Shown here piece after piece: positions 16,671 through 26,490 of a DNA stretch of 64,000 nucleotides. This DNA comes from Intestinibacter bartlettii (lineage in GTDB: Bacteria > Bacillota > Clostridia > Peptostreptococcales > Peptostreptococcaceae): positions 2,728,001 to 2,792,000 of the forward strand of contig CP102273.1 in assembly GCA_025148965.1 (NCBI GenBank). Direction: 5' to 3'. Under the pieces are notes generated by a model that ran no database searches, was not told where the DNA came from, and saw nothing but the letters and a program-made list of their open reading frames with translations. Both the position numbers and the translations under genes were made by a program. Position 1 is the stretch's first letter. Each line of letters starts with the position of its first letter.

Positions 16671-17356
16671 AGTGCCTCTCCCCCTGCCGTTAAATATTTT
16701 AAAGCTAAAATTGCTTCGTTATATGCCCTGATGACATATTCTTTTTCATTGAGTTTTTTGTGTTCTATAAGCCTTTGCAAAATCTCGACAGTCTTATCAT
16801 CTCCCACTTTTGCTAAAGCCTTAGCACAGTATTGTCTAGTTTGGGGATTTGAATCATATAATCCTTTTTCCAAAACAAATTTGCTCTTTGGAGAAGATAT
16901 TTTCCTTATAGCTGAATAAGTTATCCTTCTTATATCTGAATGTCTGTGATTTGTAAGAGGATGAAGTATTTTTAAGAATCTATCATCCTTAAACTCTCCA
17001 GTTGCCCAAATTAAAACAATTAAATCATCTGCATTTTTTTCTTTAAGTATTCTTTTGTATAATTCTCTTTTAAAATTTAGTTCTTTTTCTTTATCAAGAC
17101 TTAACTCATCTATAAATTCAAGTCGTACATCTTTTCCCAATTCCAAAAATTTATCCAATACGTCTTTTGAAGACTCTACTTTTGCTTTATTTACAGATTT
17201 TATATCTAATTTTGCTCTAATCAGATGATCATTTACCTCTGTAACTGATATATTTCTAATTTTGCTAATTTGCGACACTGTCTTTGATTCAGTATAAAGA
17301 AGATATGTAATAAAATAGTCATCTAAGTTGTCGATATTGTTCCAGCTTATATCCAT
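16667..17356 (-). CDS. HEAT-repeat protein of unknown function
   Basis: 229 residues. The C-terminal part (about 130-225) holds HEAT-like helical repeats: HSDIRRITYSAIRKISSPKS, PQTRQYCAKALAKVGDDKTV. The N-terminal 60 residues contain a helix-turn-helix-like stretch (YLLYTESKTVSQISKIRNIS). The ribosome site GAGGAA lies within the last codons of hflX, and the gene ends in an ATGA overlap with yigZ, so all three are probably one operon. HEAT repeats give protein or nucleic-acid contacts. I do not recognise a named family. Confidence 0.7.
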   Translation of the reverse strand: MDISWNNIDNLDDYFITYLLYTESKTVSQISKIRNISVTEVNDHLIRAKLDIKSVNKAKVESSKDVLDKFLELGKDVRLEFIDELSLDKEKELNFKRELYKRILKEKNADDLIVLIWATGEFKDDRFLKILHPLTNHRHSDIRRITYSAIRKISSPKSKFVLEKGLYDSNPQTRQYCAKALAKVGDDKTVEILQRLIEHKKLNEKEYVIRAYNEAILALKYLTAGGEAL

Positions 17357-17358
17357 TT

Positions 17359-18645
17359 TTATTCCTCTATTATATATTCTTTATATACATTATAGTCTTC
17401 TTCGTCTAAACTTACCTCAAGTTGTGTCCCATTTTCTACATATTCGAAAGAATCTACATTATATTTTTCTTTAATTCTACTGAATATATTTCCTTTGTCA
17501 TATGGAAGTAATAATTTAACTTGATAAGTGTCTTCCATTAAAGCATTTTCTATCATTTTTAAAAGGATATCCATATTTATACCCTTTTTAGCAGAAATAT
17601 AAATTCTGTCTTCTCTATTTCTTGGATAAATGTCTAGTTCTAATCTATCTATTTTGTTGTAAACTATTATAGTTTTCTTATCATCTGCACCTAATTCTTT
17701 TAATACAGATTCAGTAGTTTGTTTTTGAAGTTCGAAACTGCTGTTTGTCGCATCTATAACATGTAGTATTAAGTCTGCGTATTTAACTTCTTCTAATGTT
17801 GCTTTGAATGCTTCGACTAAGTCATGTGGTAACTTACTTACGAAACCAACTGTATCTACTACTAAAAAGTCTCTTTTGTTTGGTAATGTAGCTTTTCTTA
17901 AAGTTACATCAAGAGTTGCGAAAAGCATGTCCTTTACGAAAACTTCTTTTTCTGTTTCATAATCTTTGTGTGTCTTTATTAATTCGTTTAATAAAGTAGA
18001 TTTTCCTGCATTTGTGTATCCAACTAATGCAACTATTGGTATATTTGATTTTAGACGCTGAACTCTTTGAGTTTCCCTATTTTGTTTAACTTCTCTAAGT
18101 TCTTTTCGTATGTCTGCTGCTCTATTTAATATATGTCTTTTATCTACTTCAAGTTTTTGTTCCCCAGGACCTCTAGTACCTATACCAGCCCCAGTTCTAC
18201 TCATTTGTCCACCCATTCCGTAAAGTCTTGGTAATCTGTATTTTAATTGAGCAAGCTCAACTTGTAATTTACCTTCTTTACTTAATGCTCTTTGTGCGAA
18301 TATGTCTAATATTAAAGCTGTTCTGTCTATTACTTTTAGTCCAGTAACATCTTCTATATTTCTCATATGTGCTCCTGATAATTCGTCATTAAATACGATC
18401 ATAGTTGCACCAAGCATGTGGCAGTAATCTCTTATTTCTTCAACTTTTCCTTTTCCTATGAAATAAGCTGCATCTCTAGCTGGTTTATTTTGAATTACAG
18501 ATGCTAAAACTTCTGCTCCAGCTGCTTTTACTAGCTCTTTAAGTTCTGCCATAGATTCATTTATATCAATATCATCGATTTTCTTTACATTAGTTGTTAT
18601 ATTTAAGCCCACTAAAACGGCCTTTTCTTGTAATTGTTCTTCCAC
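17359..18645 (-). CDS. hflX: Ribosome-associated GTPase HflX
   Basis: 428 residues, GTG at 18645 after AGAGGTG. The N-terminal HflX domain includes YFIGKGKVEEI and LAQLKYRLPRLYGMG, with MSRTGAGIGTRGPGEQKLE, the hallmark linker. G1 is GYTNAGKS at 209-216; DTVGF and NKIDRL are G3 and G4. HflX splits stalled or hibernating 70S ribosomes and rescues translation under stress or antibiotics. A hydrophilic C-terminal domain completes the usual length. It heads the hflX-HEAT-yigZ unit. Confidence 0.96.
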   Translation of the reverse strand: MEEQLQEKAVLVGLNITTNVKKIDDIDINESMAELKELVKAAGAEVLASVIQNKPARDAAYFIGKGKVEEIRDYCHMLGATMIVFNDELSGAHMRNIEDVTGLKVIDRTALILDIFAQRALSKEGKLQVELAQLKYRLPRLYGMGGQMSRTGAGIGTRGPGEQKLEVDKRHILNRAADIRKELREVKQNRETQRVQRLKSNIPIVALVGYTNAGKSTLLNELIKTHKDYETEKEVFVKDMLFATLDVTLRKATLPNKRDFLVVDTVGFVSKLPHDLVEAFKATLEEVKYADLILHVIDATNSSFELQKQTTESVLKELGADDKKTIIVYNKIDRLELDIYPRNREDRIYISAKKGINMDILLKMIENALMEDTYQVKLLLPYDKGNIFSRIKEKYNVDSFEYVENGTQLEVSLDEEDYNVYKEYIIEE

Positions 18646-18863
18646 AAAATCACCTCTTTACATTAATCGTTGTCAATTCATTTATTTGCCTATGTTTTAC
18701 CTTATTATATATTTTGACTTTTATAAAGGATTTCATTCTTTTATATATGTAATTTTCTATTTTTTACTGCAAATAACATGTTTTAGATAAATATTCTTAA
18801 TAATTATATCATTAAACTATCATTTTTTTATGTATTTTTTTGATATTATAATTTAAAACACAA

Positions 18864-18889
18864 AAGGGAGTGATTTAACCTCACCCCCT
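18864..18889 (-). terminator. Terminator after the Sel1-helicase operon
   Basis: Stem GGGGGTGA / TCACTCCC on the minus strand with one mismatch, followed by TTTTGTGTTTT. It is 20 bases past the stop codon at 18910. Confidence 0.7.
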
Positions 18890-18909
18890 CCATAAATTTT
18901 AGATACTTA

Positions 18910-19977
18910 TTATTTTAATTTTATAAGTTCTAAATATTTTTTGCTATTAACACTTCCGTTATGCTCTGCTTTTTCTAGTAATTCAATTGCTTTATCTACA
19001 TCTTTTTCAATTAATCTACCTCTATATAATTCGAATCCTAGTTTTTCTAGATATAACGGATTTCCTTCTGCTGCTTTTTCTTTATATATGTTAATTAGCT
19101 TATCTACGCATCTTTCATCTTCGTCATCAAGTAGTTTTTCATACTCAACAACAGCTTCATCTATTTTGCCTTCTTTATAATATCTTTCTCCTAATACATA
19201 GCTCGCTTCTATTTCTCCTTCATCTGATAAAAGTTTTAATACATTTGAACTAAATCCTTTATATATTGATTCTTTTGCTGAATCTGTATCTCTATATGTG
19301 TCTATTACATTTTCTATAAAGTCGGACATAAGCTCTTCTAGATTTCCACCTAAAATTGCTTCCATAGCTGTGTTTGATGATTCTTTCATCATTTTTAATT
19401 TTTCAGGTGATATTTGCATATTGGGTTGAACTGTTCCAATTTGTTCAACTTTTTCATCTATTGAATCTATCATCTTTTGTTGTTTTTCTAATGCTGTGTT
19501 TACACGCTCCATTATATTTTCATATTGTTCATCTAATTTTTTAATTAGTTCTCTTTCAATAAATGTATCAATTCTCTTATTAAAAGAAGTTATCTTTTTA
19601 TCTAAATCTCTTACATTATTTGATATCGTATTGAAACTGATTGTATTACTATTTTTCATAACAGAGTGTATTTCTCCCCCAAATTTTGAAACAGTTTCAA
19701 TAAGTTCGTCCATTTTTGATAAATCGCCTTCTATTGTCTGCAGCTCTTTTATCATGTGATTTACCTTCTGCTTATATGTACTTAGTTCATCTATCTTCTT
19801 CTTGGTCAAATCAATATCTTTTAATGACTGTAACCTTGTAATCGATTTGTTAAACTCATTTATACTCCCCTCTAAACCATTTAAAGTTTCACATATCTGC
19901 TCACTATTTCTATTAAAATTATCTATTGAATCTACTATCCCCTTTGTATTAAGTTCCTTATTCGCCATATCGTTCAC
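18910..19977 (-). CDS. Coiled-coil protein with C-terminal Sel1/TPR-like repeats
   Basis: 355 residues counted from a GTG at 19977; an ATG nine bases later has AGGTG six bases upstream and may be the true start. Residues 10-190 are strongly helical with heptad-like spacing (long coiled coil). Residues about 250-355 form Sel1/TPR-like helical pairs (ASYVLGERYYKEGKIDEAV, KDVDKAIELLEKAEHNG). No signal peptide, membrane helix or catalytic motif is seen. The start codon is immediately after the stop codon of the giant helicase gene, and both proteins carry Sel1-like repeats, so they almost certainly work together. I do not recognise a known family. Confidence 0.75.
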   Translation of the reverse strand: MNDMANKELNTKGIVDSIDNFNRNSEQICETLNGLEGSINEFNKSITRLQSLKDIDLTKKKIDELSTYKQKVNHMIKELQTIEGDLSKMDELIETVSKFGGEIHSVMKNSNTISFNTISNNVRDLDKKITSFNKRIDTFIERELIKKLDEQYENIMERVNTALEKQQKMIDSIDEKVEQIGTVQPNMQISPEKLKMMKESSNTAMEAILGGNLEELMSDFIENVIDTYRDTDSAKESIYKGFSSNVLKLLSDEGEIEASYVLGERYYKEGKIDEAVVEYEKLLDDEDERCVDKLINIYKEKAAEGNPLYLEKLGFELYRGRLIEKDVDKAIELLEKAEHNGSVNSKKYLELIKLK

Positions 19978-22900
19978 CTATCTCCCATTCATCTTTTTAT
20001 TTATATCCCCGAGTAATTGATTTACATTTTTTATTTTTAATCCAATATTTGAAGACAATTTATTTGTTTTCTTTATTTTATTTTTTAAGATATTATGTAA
20101 TTTATCAAATCTGTATCCGTAATTATCGAATAAATCGCTGAAATTTATTCCTTGTTTATCTAAACATTTGTAAAACTCTCTTAATTGTTTTTCATAAGAT
20201 AAATTATTCATATATAAATACATAATTGCGTATTTTTCAAAGTTATATGCTTTTTCATAATAAGTTTGTGCAAGTTTGTATTCTCCTATATGGAATAATT
20301 CATCTCCCTTTTCATCGTATTTTCCTTCTTGTTCAAATAAATCACATATTTTTGCTAAATTATTCGAATTTGGTTCAACACTTCGAGTAAAGTAGTTCTT
20401 AGCCTGTGCATATTCTTCATCATAGAAGAATTTCATACCTATGTTGAATAGTTCCGAACTGTCTCCAATTAATTCCCCTAAGTTTAAATCCTTAAATGTG
20501 TCTATATTTTCTATATATCTTAAATTGTCGCCTAGTTTTTCCTTAATTTCTTTTAGAATTTCTGTTTCTTTTTCTTCTATAAGAACTAAGTTATAATTAG
20601 CTCTTGTTATCGAAACATAAAATCTATTAAAGTAATAACTATAATGACCTTCTTTTAGACTTTCCTTTTTATAAACCTCTTCATAAATATCAGCATAATC
20701 AGATAGTATATTGTAGACAATTATATTATCGAATTCTTTCCCTTTAAATTCTGAAATTGTAAAGGCATTTTCGCATCCATACTTTTCTTTTAAATATTCT
20801 TTCTTCTCATCATCAGAAACTATAAGTGCCACTTTGGCAGATGCGTTGATTTGTGTGAATATAACTTTTAGATTTTCATCACTTGCCTTAACTTGCTCCA
20901 CAATTCCTGTTTTATTATTTTTAGTTATTTCATATTGTCTGTCTTCTTCTTTTCTTGCTGGAAGTTTATCATTGATTATTTTATTTACGATGTTGTTCAT
21001 CTTCATTATATTAATAGAATTTCTGAAGTTTTCATTAAGGCGTTTATCCTCATAATTGTATCCATGTAAGTAAAATAATTTTCTAAGTCTTCCTACTTTA
21101 AAGAAGGTAGGATTTATTATCTGATTTGGGTCCCCAGCTAGCAGTATTTTTCTAGTTTTGTTCTTCCCATAAATCTCTTGTTCCTTTGCCAATAAAAATA
21201 ACATATAGATTTGTACTTCTGTAAAATCTTGTACCTCATCTACTACTACATATTCATAATTTATGTTTTTATCTTTTATCAAGCTTTGAAGTTCGAATGC
21301 TATATCATTTATGTCGTAGTATTCATTTTCAACTAGCCATTGATTATATTTTTGTGTTATCGAATATAGTATTTCTCTATCTTCTTCAGCAAAAATCTTA
21401 TAATCCTCAACTATTTTGTTACTATTATTTATGTAATATTCTGATTTTACTATGTCTTTTTCTTCTCTATCCCAATCTACATACATAGAACCTTTTAATA
21501 TTCCAAATATCTCGCTGTAGATAATATTTTTTTCTTTTTGATACTTTTTAATAAATTTTAAAATATTTCCATCACGAGATGTTTGATGTAAGTAATTTAA
21601 AAACTTAGTGAAATTTTTCTTATATGTATTTTGAGTTATAATCCTAGATCTGTCTATTTTTTTATTATTGTATTTATAATTTAACTCTGTACATACATCC
21701 TCAAAAGTTTTAATATCTATATACTCATTAAATTCATAATAGCTTTCTATTACCTTTTCTTTTACATATTGTTTTAAGTTGTTTGAAAATGTTACATATA
21801 GAATTTTGCTATCTGAGCCCATATTTTTTATTTTTTCAACCATATCTGGGATTAATTTAACAGTAGATATTGTTTTTCCGCTTCCTGCTATTCCTGATAA
21901 TATAAATGGTTCTGATTTTTGTATAAATGTATGTATTTGTTCTGACTGTTCTTTTGTCAATACCTCTTGATATATGATTTGCTTATCGTCAAAATCGAGA
22001 GATCTAAATGTCATATTATTTTCTTGAGTGTTTTTATTTACCACACTTATAATTTCTATGTTTTTACTTTTCTTTTCATTTACATATTTGAATTGATTGT
22101 GTTCATAAAAACTATTATTTATTCTTTTTGATACTTTTTGTGCTTCTCTTTCTTGGTCATTATGCTTTGTTATTGAAAATAATATAATGCCCTGCTTGTC
22201 TTTGTTTTGACTATTATTATATCTTTCAAAGTCAAATTCATTCTTCTTTGCATAATCATCTACAAAACAAGCTATTATTCTATCACTGTCATTTACTTTA
22301 TTATTAAAGTCAAAACCATAGATTTTGTTATTCCCAACACCTTCGTATTTCTTAAACCCTAAACTTTTAAAATTCAAGGCTCCATTTGTTGAAGTTAAGC
22401 ATTTATCTATTTTTATTATTAGTTTTTTCAAATCACTCTCCAAGTTATTATCTTTAACTTGTTTGTATATTGTTTGTTCTAAAAATATATTTATTCCTAA
22501 ATCCTTGCTAAGTAATGATTCATCTTCAAAGTCTTCATATGCATAAATTTCTTCATTATCACTTACCTCCTCTAATACTAAAACATCGCTACCTTCATTA
22601 TTTATATCTAAATCAGCAACAACTTCTTCCGTATTATAAAGCTCTTCTGTATCGCTATTTTTCATTTTGTCTTCATAATGCTCTGTTAAATAAAACATGG
22701 CATCTTCATAACCCATTTGGGCTAAATTATTATATAGTTTAAAAGCCTTTTCTTTATCTATATCTGTTCCTATCCCATGCTCATAAAAATATGCCAACCT
22801 ATACATTGCATCTTCGTAGCCAACTTGTAATAATTCGTTATAAATAGAAAATGCTTTTTTACTATCAACATTAGTCCCTATTCCATATTCATAGCATCGT

Positions 22901-23703
22901 CCCATAAGATATTTTGCATCTTTATTTCCATTTCCAACTGCCTTTTTATATCGATTAAATGCTTTTTTATGATCCTGTTTTACACCTATTCCATATTCAT
23001 AACAAATAGCCGTTCTAAGCTGTGCCTTATCATAACCAGCATTTGCACAATTTTTATAGAATTCAAATGCCTTCTTCTTATCTTTTTCTATTTCTTTTCC
23101 TTTTTCATAATATATTCCTAAACAATACTGGACAATAGTATCGATTTTATCATTTTCAAGTGATTTTAATATTTCATACGCTTTTTTTTCATCCTTATCT
23201 ACCCCTATTCCATGTTCGTAACAAAGTGCTAAACAAAATTTTGCTCTCGTATATCCCTGATTTGCCGATTTTTCAATCCAGATAAATGCTTCATCTTCAT
23301 CTTTATCGATGCCTATTCCATGTACATAAAAGCAAGCTAAATTGTATTGCGCTTCCTTGATACCATTTTGTGCTGCTTTTTTATACAATATAAATGATTT
23401 TGAAATATCCCCTGTATCATTTTCTTCTGAAGGCATATAATAACAAGCTAAATCATATTGGGCTTCGGCATTTCCATCTTCGGCTTCCATCTTCAGGTCT
23501 GAAATAATGATTTCGTCCATTTCCTCCCTGCTCGGGATACGAAAATCATCTTCTATTTCTTTACTTATTCTTTTGTGCAATTCCTCTGATACTTTTCTTA
23601 CATTCCTATCCTTAATTTCATAATACGTTTTTGTACTCTTTTCAAGTTTTTTAGTTGTATCATAAAACAACTCTATTGTAGAAACTTCCCTAAAATCCCT
23701 CAT
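19978..23703 (-). CDS. Sel1-repeat / UvrD-like SF1 helicase fusion, 1241 residues
   Basis: Start ATG at 23703 after AGGAGAAGG. Domains in order: helical N-terminus (1-70); about seven Sel1 repeats (75-345) with the ACFYVHGIGIDKDEDEAF pattern; an acidic linker (350-400); a small alpha/beta region (about 420-520) ending ILFSITKHNDQ that resembles RelE/ParE-like folds seen before some SF1 helicases (tentative). The SF1A helicase core follows: GIAGSGKT 604-611, VVVDEVQDF 819-827, AGDPNQ 856-861, LNENFRNS 889-896, ISEFKGKEFD 983-992 and YVSITRA 1029-1035. The C-terminal 160 residues are helical repeats. It should act as an ATP-driven DNA or RNA translocase recruited through its repeats. Sel1 plus UvrD fusions are unusual and may belong to a defence or repair system; that is inference. 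Confidence 0.85.
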   Translation of the reverse strand: MRDFREVSTIELFYDTTKKLEKSTKTYYEIKDRNVRKVSEELHKRISKEIEDDFRIPSREEMDEIIISDLKMEAEDGNAEAQYDLACYYMPSEENDTGDISKSFILYKKAAQNGIKEAQYNLACFYVHGIGIDKDEDEAFIWIEKSANQGYTRAKFCLALCYEHGIGVDKDEKKAYEILKSLENDKIDTIVQYCLGIYYEKGKEIEKDKKKAFEFYKNCANAGYDKAQLRTAICYEYGIGVKQDHKKAFNRYKKAVGNGNKDAKYLMGRCYEYGIGTNVDSKKAFSIYNELLQVGYEDAMYRLAYFYEHGIGTDIDKEKAFKLYNNLAQMGYEDAMFYLTEHYEDKMKNSDTEELYNTEEVVADLDINNEGSDVLVLEEVSDNEEIYAYEDFEDESLLSKDLGINIFLEQTIYKQVKDNNLESDLKKLIIKIDKCLTSTNGALNFKSLGFKKYEGVGNNKIYGFDFNNKVNDSDRIIACFVDDYAKKNEFDFERYNNSQNKDKQGIILFSITKHNDQEREAQKVSKRINNSFYEHNQFKYVNEKKSKNIEIISVVNKNTQENNMTFRSLDFDDKQIIYQEVLTKEQSEQIHTFIQKSEPFILSGIAGSGKTISTVKLIPDMVEKIKNMGSDSKILYVTFSNNLKQYVKEKVIESYYEFNEYIDIKTFEDVCTELNYKYNNKKIDRSRIITQNTYKKNFTKFLNYLHQTSRDGNILKFIKKYQKEKNIIYSEIFGILKGSMYVDWDREEKDIVKSEYYINNSNKIVEDYKIFAEEDREILYSITQKYNQWLVENEYYDINDIAFELQSLIKDKNINYEYVVVDEVQDFTEVQIYMLFLLAKEQEIYGKNKTRKILLAGDPNQIINPTFFKVGRLRKLFYLHGYNYEDKRLNENFRNSINIMKMNNIVNKIINDKLPARKEEDRQYEITKNNKTGIVEQVKASDENLKVIFTQINASAKVALIVSDDEKKEYLKEKYGCENAFTISEFKGKEFDNIIVYNILSDYADIYEEVYKKESLKEGHYSYYFNRFYVSITRANYNLVLIEEKETEILKEIKEKLGDNLRYIENIDTFKDLNLGELIGDSSELFNIGMKFFYDEEYAQAKNYFTRSVEPNSNNLAKICDLFEQEGKYDEKGDELFHIGEYKLAQTYYEKAYNFEKYAIMYLYMNNLSYEKQLREFYKCLDKQGINFSDLFDNYGYRFDKLHNILKNKIKKTNKLSSNIGLKIKNVNQLLGDINKKMNGR

Positions 23704-23805
23704 AAGCCTTCTCCTAATAATTTTTTATAATCCTATACTATAAGTATAATATAAATAGTATAATAAAATTATCTATTATTCTAAATTTTTGGAGGTATAA
23801 TTAAA

Positions 23806-24069
23806 TTGAATTACAAATTTTTTAGTCATACTGAATGTGAGTTTTTTCCATGCCATAAAACAAATGACCCGGAAAATTTCAATTGCTTATTCTGTTATTG
23901 TCCACTATATGCCCTAAAAGATAAATGTGGTGGAAATTTTAAATATACAGAAAAGGGTATTAAGGATTGTAAAAATTGCACACTTCCTCATCAAAGAAAA
24001 AATTACGACTATGTAATTGGGAAGTTTAAAGAAATTATTGAAATAACAAAATTAGATACAGAAAAATAG
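23806..24069 (+). CDS. Cysteine-rich small metal-binding protein
   Basis: 87 residues from a TTG at 23806 with GGAGG ten bases upstream. Ten cysteines are present, in CEFFPCHK, NCLFCYCPLYALKDKCGG and KDCKNCTLPH. This fits the cysteine-rich small domain family (PF04071-like), probably binding zinc or an iron-sulfur cluster. The function is not known. The start codon is inferred from spacing and from the usual family beginning (short N-terminus before SHTECEFFPCH). It is divergent from the helicase operon and ends at a strong terminator. Confidence 0.75.
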   Translation: MNYKFFSHTECEFFPCHKTNDPENFNCLFCYCPLYALKDKCGGNFKYTEKGIKDCKNCTLPHQRKNYDYVIGKFKEIIEITKLDTEK

Positions 24070-24076
24070 ATAAAAA

Positions 24077-24119
24077 AATAGGAGTTAAGCCAATTTATAT
24101 TGGCTAACTCCTATTTTTT
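24077..24119 (+). terminator. Strong bidirectional terminator
   Basis: Stem AGGAGTTAAGCCAA / TTGGCTAACTCCT with short loop and T runs on both sides (TTTTTTC on plus, TTTTTTTATC on minus). It serves the Cys-rich gene and possibly the convergent lit-like gene. Confidence 0.85.
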
Positions 24120-24211
24120 CGTCTCATTTTTATTTCAGTCTTATTTCAATATATCCATAATACCATTTATTCAGCATTCTTTCAATATTATAATTTTTGT
24201 AATTTTATTTT

Positions 24212-24856
24212 TTATTTTAAATTGTCATAATTTATCGTTTTTAATTTTCTATATATCAATTGTAATACAATACTACAAATCAACATAATTGCTAAAATTG
24301 CTACACCCATATGCATGAAAAATGTTTCTGGTAGCATATTTATGACTGGATCTATTTCAGGATTAAAAATCCAGTAATCATTGCTAAACATTATTTTATG
24401 AAACATTATAAAACACGCATTGAAGTTTATTGCAATTGGAATAGCCAATAAAACCGGCATTACTATAATTAATATTGACGAATTTCTTAAAAATTTGAAT
24501 TCCTTTTTTCTAATTTGAATTATTCCACCTATTATTGAAATAATTCCTGTTATTATTGTAAGTATTTTTACATTTTGAAATATATCTCTAACTTCTTCAA
24601 AATGAATTTTCCCATTATGAGATGAAAGTAGAGATGGCAATTCAAATTCATCTGCTTTCCAACTTAAATTATAATCAATTAAATAATCGTAATTTTCTAT
24701 TATGTCTTCCCTTGATAAGTTGCTCATAGACTCTATATTTAGCTTGTCTATATCGTTGTAATAGATACTTTTTATATTCATCGCTATAATAACTGAAGAA
24801 CCTATTACAAATAAAGCTAAACATATAGCCAAAATAGCATTTAAAAATTTTTTCAA
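24212..24856 (-). CDS. lit: Lit-type lipoprotein intramolecular transacylase (DUF1461/TIGR01906)
   Basis: 214 residues from a TTG at 24856 after AGGGGG. Four membrane helices (about 5-27, 97-114, 125-150, 183-203) flank an outside loop. Family motifs are LSREDIIENYDYLIDY, KIHFEEVRDIF with His85, and MFHKIMFSNDYWIFNPEIDP with His153. As I recall, Lit in Enterococcus and Bacillus uses two conserved histidines near these places to move an acyl chain from the lipid to the N-terminal cysteine of lipoproteins, giving the lyso-form that is less visible to TLR2. The family match is good; the activity in this organism is inferred. It is a single gene, just downstream of the ABC-F gene. Confidence 0.75.
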   Translation of the reverse strand: MKKFLNAILAICLALFVIGSSVIIAMNIKSIYYNDIDKLNIESMSNLSREDIIENYDYLIDYNLSWKADEFELPSLLSSHNGKIHFEEVRDIFQNVKILTIITGIISIIGGIIQIRKKEFKFLRNSSILIIVMPVLLAIPIAINFNACFIMFHKIMFSNDYWIFNPEIDPVINMLPETFFMHMGVAILAIMLICSIVLQLIYRKLKTINYDNLK

Positions 24857-24882
24857 TTGGAAGCCCCCTCTAATTTAAACTA

Positions 24883-26433
24883 TTAAACTATTTTTGTAGT
24901 GAAATCTTCTATATTCCAAACATCATCAACTACATCGCTGTAGAATTCTGGCTCATGGCAAACTAAAAGAACTGTGCCTTTAAATTCTTTTATTGCTTTT
25001 TTAAGCTCATCTTTAGCTTCTACATCTAAGTGGTTTGTAGGTTCGTCAAGAACTAAGAAGTTTATGTCTTTTAACATTAATTTACATAATCTAACTTTAG
25101 CTGCTTCTCCCCCACTTAAAACTCTAACTTGACTTGTTATATGTTCAGTAGTAAGACCACATTTAGCAAGTGCTTGTCTAACTTCGTAGTTAGTTAATAC
25201 AGGGTACTCTTGCCATACATCATCTAAAGCAGTGTTGTAGTTGTCCATTGAACTTTCTTGTTCGAAATATCCAACTTCTAAATAATCACCTAGTTCAACT
25301 TCACCAGCGAATGGTTTTGTCATTCCAAGTAAAGTTCTTAAAAGTGTTGATTTACCTATACCATTCATCCCTTTAAGAGCTATTTTTTGACCTCTTTCTA
25401 ATTGGAAGTTTAATGGTTTTGTTAATGGTTCATTATATCCTAATACTAAATCTTTAGTTTCGAATATTATTCTAGCTGCTGCTCTAGCGTTTCTGAAATT
25501 AAATGTTGGTTTTAATTTTTCTTTTGGTCTTTCTAAGATTTCCATCTTATCAAGTATTTTTTGTCTTGAGTTTGCCATACCTCTAGTTGCAACTCTCGCT
25601 TTGTTTCTTGCTACGAAATCTTCAAGTTTCTTTCTTTCTTCTAATTGTTTTTCGTAAGCACTTTCTTCTTGTCTTTTCTTAATATCTCTAAGTCTTACAA
25701 ATTCATCGTAGTTACCTTTGTATCTTGTAAGCTCAGCATTTTCTATATGGTAAATTACATTACATGTATTGTTTATAAAGTCTGTGTCGTGTGATACAAG
25801 AATGAAGCTATTTTCGTATTCTTGTAAATATCTTGTAAGCCATACTATATGCTCTTCATCTAAGTGGTTTGTAGGCTCGTCAAGGATTAATATTGTTGGA
25901 CTTTCTAATAATAATTTAGTAAGAAGTACTTTTGTTCTTTGACCTCCACTTAAATCAGTTACGTCTCTATCAAGACCTATTTCCCCTAATCCTAAACCAT
26001 TAGCAACCTCTTGGATTTTTGCATCTATTGTATAGAATCCACTGTTTTCTAATATAGTTTGTATTTCAGCAGTTTCTTCAAGAAGTTTATTCATTTGTTC
26101 TTCGTCTGCTTCACCCATTAGGTCATACATTTTTAACATTTCTTGTTCTAACTCAAACATGTTTTTGAACGCATCTCTTAATACGTCTCTTATTGTCATT
26201 CCTTTTTCTAAAACAGCATGCTGATCTAAATAACCAACTGTTGCTCTTGATGACCATTTTATATTACCTGCATCCGGCATTAATTTTTTTGTTATTATAT
26301 TTAAGAAACTAGATTTACCCTCTCCATTAGCACCTACAAGGGCTATATGTTCTCCCTTTTTAAGTCTAAAAGATACATTCTCTAGTATTGTTCTCGCTCC
26401 GAAACCATGACTAACATTTTCTACTACTAGCAT
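24883..26433 (-). CDS. ABC-F family ATPase (translation or antibiotic-resistance factor)
   Basis: 516 residues, ATG at 26433 after AGAGGTGG. Two ATP-binding cassettes and no membrane part: Walker A GANGEGKSS and GMNGIGKST, signature LSGGQRTKV and LSGGEAAKV, Walker B ILILDEPTNHLD and FLVLDEPTNHLD. The linker between them (about 240-320) is the charged helical P-site tRNA-interaction motif. ABC-F proteins bind the ribosomal E site and either gate elongation (EttA, YbiT) or protect from antibiotics. The sequence looks closest to the YkpA/YbiT housekeeping group, but resistance cannot be excluded. Confidence 0.9.
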   Translation of the reverse strand: MLVVENVSHGFGARTILENVSFRLKKGEHIALVGANGEGKSSFLNIITKKLMPDAGNIKWSSRATVGYLDQHAVLEKGMTIRDVLRDAFKNMFELEQEMLKMYDLMGEADEEQMNKLLEETAEIQTILENSGFYTIDAKIQEVANGLGLGEIGLDRDVTDLSGGQRTKVLLTKLLLESPTILILDEPTNHLDEEHIVWLTRYLQEYENSFILVSHDTDFINNTCNVIYHIENAELTRYKGNYDEFVRLRDIKKRQEESAYEKQLEERKKLEDFVARNKARVATRGMANSRQKILDKMEILERPKEKLKPTFNFRNARAAARIIFETKDLVLGYNEPLTKPLNFQLERGQKIALKGMNGIGKSTLLRTLLGMTKPFAGEVELGDYLEVGYFEQESSMDNYNTALDDVWQEYPVLTNYEVRQALAKCGLTTEHITSQVRVLSGGEAAKVRLCKLMLKDINFLVLDEPTNHLDVEAKDELKKAIKEFKGTVLLVCHEPEFYSDVVDDVWNIEDFTTKIV

Positions 26434-26490
26434 TTATCCACCTCTTATAAATTTTATTTGTTTACATCTATACTATTATATTTGATTTTT

